The notes under the pieces were generated by a model. It made no database searches, was not told the origin of the DNA, and worked only from the letters and a program-made list of their open reading frames with translations. A program made the position numbers and the translations under genes. From the NCBI RefSeq assembly GCF_902388705.1, contig NZ_CABMQJ010000055.1, positions 1 to 12,448 on the forward strand: DNA of 12,448 nt, in the 5' to 3' direction. Shown here one piece after another: positions 7,157-12,448 of the stretch. Each line of letters begins with the position of its first letter. The first letter of the stretch is position 1. The DNA is from an uncultured Alistipes sp. Its GTDB lineage: Bacteria; Bacteroidota; Bacteroidia; Bacteroidales; Rikenellaceae.

Positions 7157-8760
7157 TTCAGGGGTGCGTTGAGGTTTTCGGTAACAGCGGCCGGCAGCAG
7201 TTCCCGGTCGATTTTTTGCCGCCGCAGGCTGTCGAGTACGGCCTGTTCGGCCTGCCGGCGGATGCGGGCGGCCTCCGCCTCGGCATAGGCCTCGTACGCC
7301 CCGGCGTTGATTGCGTCGAAGAGCGACCACGCCACGCGGCGGCCTCCGGCGTAGTTGATGTGCGTGAAGTCCTTGCCGGCCCAGCCGTTGGCGACGAACT
7401 GCTCCATGCCGCCCAGCGAGCGCATGGCATCGCACGTCGGCCAGAATGCCGCACCGGTGTTTTCGGCGGCCTCGCGCTGGAAGCCGAGCATGTAGGGAAT
7501 GGCGTCCATCGGCTCGAAGCCCGTGTCGGTCTTGATTGAGCGGTCGCTGACGCCGAGTACGAGTACCGCGGCGCCCGGGAAGCACTGCCGCACGTAAGCG
7601 ATCATCTTCTCGATTTGCCGGGCGTAGTTGGTGTAGTTGCGCACGCCCGTCTGCATGATGTTGAGACCGTATTGCAGGATTACGAGGTCGTAGCCCGCCA
7701 GGGCGTTTACCTGTGCGTTGACCGACGGGTTGGTCCAGAACATCGCCTGCCCGTTGTTGCTGCGCACCGAGTAGTTGTCCACCACCACGCCGCCGGCTTC
7801 GAATACCGCGCCGTAGCCGATAAACCCGTCGGTGCCGGAAAGCACCTTGAACCCGAGCGAACGGATGCGGGGCGCCGTGACAATCGCCTGCCGTACGGCG
7901 GGGGCACCCTCGACTTCGAATTCATGGCGCAGCGTGTCGTTGAGCGTCAGCTCGATGCGGCTGTCGGCAGGGCTGATGAAGAACACCCGCGCCGTGGTGC
8001 AGGTGTCGAGCCGCTGCCGGAAATCGGTGCACTCCCAGCGGGTCGAAGCGCCGGCCGCAGGCTGGCATACCCAGCCCGAAACGTAGAAATTCCCGCGCAG
8101 GTGCTGGGGAGCCGCCTTGCGCTGCATGATGTTGTAGGACGTCCAGCCTTTCGACTGGGTTTTGATTGTGCGGCGGAAAGCCGTCAGGGGCGATGCCATC
8201 GGTGCAAATCCCGCGCCTCCGCCGCCATAGGCCTGCTGCAGCTTTTCGCGCAAATCGGCCGTGAGGATGTCGCCCTCTATGAACGAGTCGCCCAGCACGG
8301 CGATGCGTACGGGGCGTGCGGCGTAGAGCAGCGTGTCGTAGAAAGCCCGCAGGCGGCTTGAATCGGCCGGCCGGAACTCTTCGATTCCGACGAGCGTCGG
8401 GTTGAGCCGCGTACTGTCCGGTGTGACTTTGCGGTGCGGTAGCTCCCCGCTTGCCAGCGTCCATTCGAACGTAAGGCGTACGGGACGGGGAGCCGTGTCG
8501 GCCTCGATGCGCTCGGCTTCGATTTGTTCGGCCACCTGCGCCATGTCGACGTGGAAATCCGCCTCGTCGAAGAGTGCGGGCTCCTCGGCCGCGGGAGCCG
8601 CGTCGTCGAAAGCGAGGATGTCCGAGAGGATATTGGCCCGGCGGAGTTTTACGCCGCCGAGGCTTTGCGGGGGGATAAAACTCACGGCCCCAAGCACTGC
8701 GATTAGCGCCAGGGCCGCAATCCATCCCCGGTGGGTGTAGTCTTTTTCAGGGGTTTCCAT
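7153..8760 (-). CDS. Membrane-anchored SGNH/GDSL hydrolase or acyltransferase
   Basis: Probable periplasmic SGNH-fold acyl esterase or transferase, 535 residues. A single N-terminal hydrophobic anchor (about 13-30) is followed by an Ala/Glu-rich linker (about 52-90), placing the rest outside the cytoplasm. Block I is VLGDSF with nucleophile S159. The oxyanion region is probably QYGLN with N367. Block V is KDFTHINYAGG with the Asp-x-x-His pair D464 and H467. Between blocks I and III lie about 200 residues, far more than in a minimal SGNH fold. Residues about 222-335 look beta-rich and probably form an inserted domain. The tail (485-520) is charged and helical. The gene lies 7 bases after the metallopeptidase gene and overlaps the MBOAT start by 4 nt. 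By analogy with AlgX/PatB-type partners it probably completes or reverses the acyl transfer begun by the MBOAT protein. Esterase versus transferase cannot be decided here. Confidence 0.87.
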   Translation of the reverse strand: METPEKDYTHRGWIAALALIAVLGAVSFIPPQSLGGVKLRRANILSDILAFDDAAPAAEEPALFDEADFHVDMAQVAEQIEAERIEADTAPRPVRLTFEWTLASGELPHRKVTPDSTRLNPTLVGIEEFRPADSSRLRAFYDTLLYAARPVRIAVLGDSFIEGDILTADLREKLQQAYGGGGAGFAPMASPLTAFRRTIKTQSKGWTSYNIMQRKAAPQHLRGNFYVSGWVCQPAAGASTRWECTDFRQRLDTCTTARVFFISPADSRIELTLNDTLRHEFEVEGAPAVRQAIVTAPRIRSLGFKVLSGTDGFIGYGAVFEAGGVVVDNYSVRSNNGQAMFWTNPSVNAQVNALAGYDLVILQYGLNIMQTGVRNYTNYARQIEKMIAYVRQCFPGAAVLVLGVSDRSIKTDTGFEPMDAIPYMLGFQREAAENTGAAFWPTCDAMRSLGGMEQFVANGWAGKDFTHINYAGGRRVAWSLFDAINAGAYEAYAEAEAARIRRQAEQAVLDSLRRQKIDRELLPAAVTENLNAPLK

Positions 8761-8767
8761 CGATGGT

Positions 8768-9535
8768 TCAGTCGCGCCGTCCGAGGATCAGGAAAACCCA
8801 GTAGAGAACCGAAGCGACGGCGCTCAAGGCGGCTACGAGGTAGGTGCGTGCGGCCCACGAAAGGGCCTCCTTGGCCTGTGCGAGCTGTGCGCCCTGCATC
8901 GTGCGGCTGACCTGCAGCCATTCCAGCGCGCGTGCCGACGCGTTGTACTCCACGGGCAGCGTCACCAGCGAGAAGAGCGCCGACATGGCGATCATACCCA
9001 CGCCGATCCAGCAGACCACTTCGTTCTGTGTCGTGGCGAGGAGCACCAGTCCGAGGATGATAATCCACGTCGCGGCGGTCGAGGAGAACTGTACGACCGG
9101 AACCAGCTGCGAGCGGAGCGTCAGCGGGGCGTATCCGCGGGCGTGCTGCACGGCGTGGCCGCATTCATGGGCGGCTACGGCGGCTGCGGCGACGCTGGTC
9201 GACGAATAGACGCTGTCGCTCAAATTGACGGTCATCGTCTGCGGGTTGAAATGGTCGGTCAGGTGGCCGCCCACGTGCGTCACCTTGACGTTGTGGATGT
9301 TGTTGTCGCGCAGCATCTTTTCGGCGACCTCGGCTCCGGTCAGTCCGCCGGGGAACTGCACTTTCGAATATTTGCGGAACACCGCCTGCAGGCGTGCCTG
9401 CACGATGTAGCCCACTACGCCGATGACGATAATCAGCACGAACATCCCCATCTGTGCGCCCGAATATTGTACCGCCTTTGCGCTCGGCTCGGCGTAGTAT
9501 CCTGCCTGGAGCAGGGTGAAAAGCATGTGTGTCAT
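8768..9535 (-). CDS. YugP-like membrane zinc metallopeptidase
   Basis: Predicted membrane-embedded zinc-dependent peptidase of the YugP family; its natural substrates are poorly known. The 255-residue product has a membrane segment at about 29-46, a soluble stretch with TGAEVAEKML and the conserved NLSDSVY (104-110), and the zinc motif HECGH at 123-127 (H123, E124, H127) in AAHECGHAVQH. A probable third ligand is E196 in LPVEYNAS. More membrane segments lie at about 155-168, 173-193 and 231-251. This order and length are typical of the family. The start at 9535 is chosen as the first ATG, 3 bases after the SDR stop; a second ATG three codons in (9526) is possible. The SGNH gene begins 7 bases downstream. 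Tight spacing on both sides places it in the same operon. A link to envelope quality control or processing is inferred from membrane location only. Confidence 0.9.
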   Translation of the reverse strand: MTHMLFTLLQAGYYAEPSAKAVQYSGAQMGMFVLIIVIGVVGYIVQARLQAVFRKYSKVQFPGGLTGAEVAEKMLRDNNIHNVKVTHVGGHLTDHFNPQTMTVNLSDSVYSSTSVAAAAVAAHECGHAVQHARGYAPLTLRSQLVPVVQFSSTAATWIIILGLVLLATTQNEVVCWIGVGMIAMSALFSLVTLPVEYNASARALEWLQVSRTMQGAQLAQAKEALSWAARTYLVAALSAVASVLYWVFLILGRRD

Positions 9536-9538
9536 AAT

Positions 9539-10288
9539 CTATTTCGTTTTTTTGTAGGTGTAGTACGCACCCGCCTGCTGTGCGGGCATCAGTACCATAT
9601 CATTAACGTTCATGTGGGCGGGTAATTGTGCCGCCCATGCGATTGCTTCCGCAATATCCTCGCCGGTCAGCGGCGTCACGCCGTCGTAAACCCGGTCGGC
9701 GCGCTCCTTGTCGCCGTGGAAACGCACCTCCGAGAACTCGGTTTCGACCATGCCGGGGCGTATCTCCGTCACCTTGATGCCGCTGGCGAGCAAATCGGCG
9801 CGCATGGCCTGCGAAATGGCGTGCACGGCGTGCTTCGAAGCGCAGTAGACCGCACCGTTCTCGTAGGGTTCCGTGCCGGCAATCGAGCCGATGTTGAAGA
9901 TGTGTCCGCCGCCTGCGGCCACCATCTTGGGCGCAATGACCCGCGTGACGTAGAGCAGTCCCTTGACGTTGGTGTCGATCATGGCGTCCCAGTCGGCCGT
10001 GTCGCCCTTGTCGATGTGCTCGAGTCCGGCCGCGAGCCCGGCGTTGTTGACCAGCAGGTCGACGCGTGCGAGCGGCTCCAGGTGCTTCTGCACCTCCTTT
10101 TCGCTGCGCACGTCGAACACCAGCGCCGTGCAGCGGCCGCCGGCCCCTTCGATTTCGCGTTTCAGCGCTTCGAGCCTTTCAGCACGGCGGCCCGTTGCCG
10201 TGATGTCGTATCCTTCAGCCGCGAGCCGCAGCGCCGTGGCGCGCCCGATACCCGATGTGGCTCCTGTGACCAATGCTTGTTTTTTCAT
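9539..10288 (-). CDS. Short-chain dehydrogenase/reductase, YdfG-like
   Basis: Cytosolic NAD(P)-dependent oxidoreductase of the classical SDR family, 249 residues. The Rossmann motif TGATSGIG lies at 8-15, an Arg pair (R34, R35) after the second strand suggests NADPH preference, and NNAG is at 81-84. The catalytic residues are N107, S135, Y148 and K152 (YCASK). The C-terminal region and overall sequence resemble YdfG-type enzymes, which act on 3-hydroxy acids such as serine, L-allo-threonine or 3-hydroxypropionate. The substrate here is not determined. It is the first gene of the minus-strand cluster, with a -7 element about 20 bases upstream and the metallopeptidase gene starting 3 bases after its stop. 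I see no biochemical reason tying it to the envelope genes downstream; shared transcription may be all they have in common. Confidence 0.92.
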   Translation of the reverse strand: MKKQALVTGATSGIGRATALRLAAEGYDITATGRRAERLEALKREIEGAGGRCTALVFDVRSEKEVQKHLEPLARVDLLVNNAGLAAGLEHIDKGDTADWDAMIDTNVKGLLYVTRVIAPKMVAAGGGHIFNIGSIAGTEPYENGAVYCASKHAVHAISQAMRADLLASGIKVTEIRPGMVETEFSEVRFHGDKERADRVYDGVTPLTGEDIAEAIAWAAQLPAHMNVNDMVLMPAQQAGAYYTYKKTK

Positions 10289-10308
10289 AAAAGTGGGTTT
10301 ACGATGGG

Positions 10309-10316
10309 CAAAAATA
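10309..10316 (-). promoter_or_regulatory. -7 element for the SDR-led operon
   Basis: The minus strand reads TATTTTTG here, a full match to TAnnTTTG, followed by C. Transcription would start near 10302 and leave a leader of about 14 nt before the SDR ATG at 10288. No convincing -33 TTTG is visible, so confidence is moderate. Confidence 0.55.
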
Positions 10317-10329
10317 CGAAATTATTGTG

Positions 10330-10337
10330 TTACTTTG
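10330..10337 (+). promoter_or_regulatory. Probable -7 element for the ABC permease-menG operon
   Basis: The plus strand reads TTACTTTG followed by CA, a 7/8 match to the Bacteroidetes TAnnTTTG element. A start near 10344 would leave about 20 nt before the GTG start of the permease. It lies only 13 bases from the opposing -7 element of the SDR operon, so the two promoters overlap back to back. Confidence 0.45.
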
Positions 10338-10364
10338 CATAAATTTCCGAGCAAAATAAATACC

Positions 10365-11609
10365 GTGAATCTCGCTTTTTTCATCGCCCGCCGGACGGCG
10401 CAGCACACCCCGGGGAACAAGCCCGGGGTTATGGAGCGTATCGCCGTGATTTCCGTGGCGTTGAGCGTCGCCGTGATGATTCTCGCGATGGCCGTGATTA
10501 TGGGCTTCAAGCGCGAGGTGGCGCACAAGGTGACGGCTTTTTCGGCGCACGCCGTGGTAACGGGGATCCGGGGCGCCGGTACGCTCGATTCGCAGCCCGT
10601 GCGCCGCAGCGCCCGCACCGAGGCGATGATTCGCTCGACGGAGGGATTCGCTTCGATGGCCCCCTATGCCGTCAAGGGCGGGATCGTCCGCACGGCCGAC
10701 GCCGTGGGCGAGGTGATGCTCAAGGGGGTGGATACGGCCTACGACTGGTCGGCATTCCGCGAATGGCTTGTCGACGGCGACCTGCCCCGTGTCGGGGATT
10801 CGCTGCGTACGAAAGACATCCTGCTCTCGCGCAACCTGGCGGACAGGCTGATGCTCGGCGTGGGCGACCGCGTCGAGATGCTTTTCGTCGAAGCGGACGA
10901 CACGCCCCGCCGCGACCGGTTCAAGGTCGCGGGCATCTACTCCTCGGGGATGGACGAGATGGACAATACGGTCATCATGACCGACCTGCGCAACGTGCAG
11001 CGTCTTGCGGACTGGGCTCCCGACGAGATTTCCGGCTACGAGATTTTCACCGCCGACCTCTCCCGGGCGGACGACTTCGCCCGCAGGCTGGGGCACGAGC
11101 TGCTCTACGACGATGCCGATGAAACGGCGAACCTCGCCGTGAGCAGCGTCACGGAGCTCCATGCCAATATTTTCGACTGGCTGAAAGCCCACGATGTGAA
11201 CGCCGCCGTGATTATCGTCATCATGCTCGTCGTGGCTTTTTTCAACATGACTTCGGCGCTGCTGATTCTCGTGCTCGAGCGCACGCGGATGATCGGCCTG
11301 CTGAAAGCGTTCGGGATGCACAACGCCATGCTGCGACAGGTGTTCCTCTGGCGCGCGGCGTTCATCACCCTGCGCGGACTGGCATGGGGCAACGCCGTGG
11401 GACTGGGGCTGTGCCTCCTGCAGCGATATTTCCACCTGGTGAAACTCGACTCCGAGGGCTACCTGCTCTCCGAGGTGCCCGTGTCCCTGGGCTGGGGCTG
11501 GTGGCTGGCGCTCAATATCGGTGTGGTGGCGGCGATCGTCGCGCTGCTCGTCGTGCCGACCTGCATTGTATCTTCCGTGAAACCCGACGAATCGATTCGA
11601 TACGAATGA
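10365..11609 (+). CDS. LolE/FtsX-family ABC transporter permease
   Basis: Inner-membrane permease of the LolC/LolE-MacB-FtsX type, 414 residues, most likely for moving lipoproteins or other envelope components with a partner ATPase not encoded here. Architecture fits the family: a short cytoplasmic start (NLAFFIARR), a first membrane helix at about 24-46 (ending MGFKRE), a large periplasmic domain at about 50-275, then three membrane helices at about 278-303, 330-352 and 377-400. The loop after the second helix contains LVLERTRMIGLLKAFGM, the conserved FtsX-domain coupling segment. I choose GTG at 10365 because it starts the conserved NLxxFIARR sequence; upstream in-frame codons overlap the SDR gene antisense. 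Its stop overlaps the menG ATG (ATGA). The substrate is inferred from family membership only. Confidence 0.88.
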   Translation: MNLAFFIARRTAQHTPGNKPGVMERIAVISVALSVAVMILAMAVIMGFKREVAHKVTAFSAHAVVTGIRGAGTLDSQPVRRSARTEAMIRSTEGFASMAPYAVKGGIVRTADAVGEVMLKGVDTAYDWSAFREWLVDGDLPRVGDSLRTKDILLSRNLADRLMLGVGDRVEMLFVEADDTPRRDRFKVAGIYSSGMDEMDNTVIMTDLRNVQRLADWAPDEISGYEIFTADLSRADDFARRLGHELLYDDADETANLAVSSVTELHANIFDWLKAHDVNAAVIIVIMLVVAFFNMTSALLILVLERTRMIGLLKAFGMHNAMLRQVFLWRAAFITLRGLAWGNAVGLGLCLLQRYFHLVKLDSEGYLLSEVPVSLGWGWWLALNIGVVAAIVALLVVPTCIVSSVKPDESIRYE

Positions 11610-12328
11610 CCGTGAAACCGTATAATACCGAACAGACCAAGAAAGAGGAGGTGCGCGAGATGTTCGACAACATCGCACCCAAATACGACCTGCTGAACCA
11701 TACGCTCTCGATGAGCATCGACCGCATCTGGCGCCGCCGCGTAGTGCGCATCGTGCGCCGCGCACAGCCCCGGCGCATCCTCGATGTGGCGACCGGCACG
11801 GGCGATCTGGCCATCGAAATGGCGCGCCGTATCCGGGACGTGCAGGTGCTGGGCGTCGACCTCTCGGAGAAGATGCTCGACGTGGCGCGCCGCAAGGTCG
11901 CGGCCCGCGGGCTGGACGAGCGGGTCGTGCTCGACGCGGGGGATGCCGAGCATCTGTGTGTGTCGGACGCTTCGGTCGATGTGGCGACGGTGGCTTTCGG
12001 CGTACGCAACTTCGGCGACCTCGGGGCCGGGCTGCGGGAAATGGCCCGCACAATAAAACCCGGGGGCAAAGTCGTTATACTCGAGTTTTCGCGGCCCCGC
12101 AACCGGGTGTTCCGGGCATTGTACGAGTTCTACACCTATAAGATACTACCCCGCATCGGCGGCATGGTGTCGAAAGACAAACGGGCCTACGAATACCTTC
12201 CGGCCTCGGTCGGGGAGTTTCCCGCGCCCAAAGAGTTCATGGCGATGATGGAGCGGGCGGGATTTCGCGAGTGCCGGGCCCGGAGCCAGAGTTTCGGGAT
12301 TGCGCAGATATATGTCGGACAGCGATAA
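11606..12328 (+). CDS. menG: Demethylmenaquinone methyltransferase
   Basis: SAM-dependent methyltransferase (UbiE/MenG family) that makes the last step of menaquinone synthesis, C-methylating demethylmenaquinone. As Bacteroidales use menaquinone, menG is the apt name. The 240-residue product shows FDNIAPKYDLLNHTLSM (20-36, UbiE signature 1), SAM motif I LDVATGTGDLA (59-69), the acidic post-motif GVDLSEKML (83-91), FGVRNF (131-136), and signature 2 RTIKPGGKVVILEFSRP (148-164). The C-terminal YEYLPASVGEFP (196-207) is also typical. The ATG at 11606 overlaps the permease stop by ATGA, so the two are probably translationally coupled. Longer in-frame sequence upstream lies inside the permease gene in another frame and is not part of the protein. 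Length and motifs are complete. Confidence 0.96.
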   Translation: MTVKPYNTEQTKKEEVREMFDNIAPKYDLLNHTLSMSIDRIWRRRVVRIVRRAQPRRILDVATGTGDLAIEMARRIRDVQVLGVDLSEKMLDVARRKVAARGLDERVVLDAGDAEHLCVSDASVDVATVAFGVRNFGDLGAGLREMARTIKPGGKVVILEFSRPRNRVFRALYEFYTYKILPRIGGMVSKDKRAYEYLPASVGEFPAPKEFMAMMERAGFRECRARSQSFGIAQIYVGQR

Positions 12329-12448
12329 TGCGATAAATATGGAGCGAAGCCATACACGAGCGGCGGCCGGGCCGTATTACCGGGCCTTCGGTGCGCGGCC
12401 GGCGGCCGAGTCGGCTGCTGCGGCCCGCTTCCCGCTATCCGCTGCCGG
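12312..12448 (+). CDS. Unidentified partial reading frame at right edge
   Basis: An open frame begins at ATG 12312, inside the end of menG in the +1 frame, and stays open to the window edge (45 complete codons). An in-frame ATG at 12339, eleven bases after the menG stop, is an alternative start. The visible protein begins MSDSDNAINMERSH and becomes Ala/Arg-rich. I do not recognise it; it does not look like AroE, a common menG neighbour that begins with a glycine-rich shikimate-binding strand. It may be a real third gene of the operon or merely GC-rich sequence without stops. Confidence 0.3.
   Translation, partial: MSDSDNAINMERSHTRAAAGPYYRAFGARPAAESAAAARFPLSAA

Noticed and set aside
7157..7585. 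N-terminal extension of the MBOAT frame into the SGNH gene
   Set aside because: These codons are Arg-rich and overlap the coding end of the SGNH protein, whereas the ATGA junction at 7153-7156 gives a standard start.
10299..12053. Minus-strand open frame of 584 codons opposite the permease and menG
   Set aside because: It spans two well-supported genes and reads as Arg/Pro/His-rich low-complexity sequence; an antisense shadow.
1..12448. CRISPR arrays, tRNAs, insertion sequences or phage genes
   Set aside because: No regularly spaced repeats, cloverleaf-like stretch, transposase motif or terminal inverted repeats were seen on either strand by eye.

Overview
The window reads as ordinary chromosome from a high-GC member of the Bacteroidales. 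Several features point to an Alistipes-like (Rikenellaceae) organism: GC-rich coding sequence, AT-rich start regions without Shine-Dalgarno motifs, -7 promoter elements of the Bacteroidetes type (TAnnTTTG), BACON-type repeats in a lipoprotein, a LysRS with a C-terminal tail, and menaquinone-type metabolism. The genus is an inference; no rRNA or other marker is present. I see no mobile element, tRNA, rRNA or CRISPR array, and no stretch over 300 bases lacks a gene.

Layout. (1) 38-2554, minus strand: lysyl-tRNA synthetase (lysS) followed 36 bases later by triosephosphate isomerase (tpiA), probably one transcript from a -7 element just upstream of lysS. (2) 2765-4810, plus strand: a lipoprotein with two BACON/Ig-like repeats, a jelly-roll-like region and a DNA/RNA non-specific endonuclease domain with several altered active-site positions. 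A perfect 12-bp hairpin terminator at 4831-4860 follows. (3) 4880-10288, minus strand, transcribed right to left: NADP-type short-chain dehydrogenase, YugP-like membrane zinc metallopeptidase, membrane-anchored SGNH hydrolase, MBOAT O-acyltransferase and, after a 120-base gap, a PAP2 phosphatase. Spacings of 3 nt, 7 nt and a 4-nt ATGA overlap make the first four an operon. (4) 10365-12328, plus strand, divergent from block 3: a LolE/FtsX-type ABC permease starting at GTG, overlapping demethylmenaquinone methyltransferase (menG/ubiE) by ATGA. An unidentified, Ala/Arg-rich partial reading frame runs off the right edge.

How they work together. Blocks 1 and 4 are housekeeping (glycolysis, translation, envelope transport, menaquinone). 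Block 3 has the logic of an envelope modification cassette. The MBOAT protein would pass acyl groups across the inner membrane and the anchored SGNH protein would transfer or remove them on an extracytoplasmic glycan. The PAP2 enzyme may recycle a lipid phosphate, and the metallopeptidase may act on membrane proteins. The MBOAT+SGNH pair is a known theme; its acceptor here and the link to the other three genes are inferred. The most noteworthy items are the BACON-nuclease lipoprotein, the domain inserted in the SGNH protein, the insertion in the PAP2 first motif, and the LysRS tail. I did not find a convincing wholly new system.
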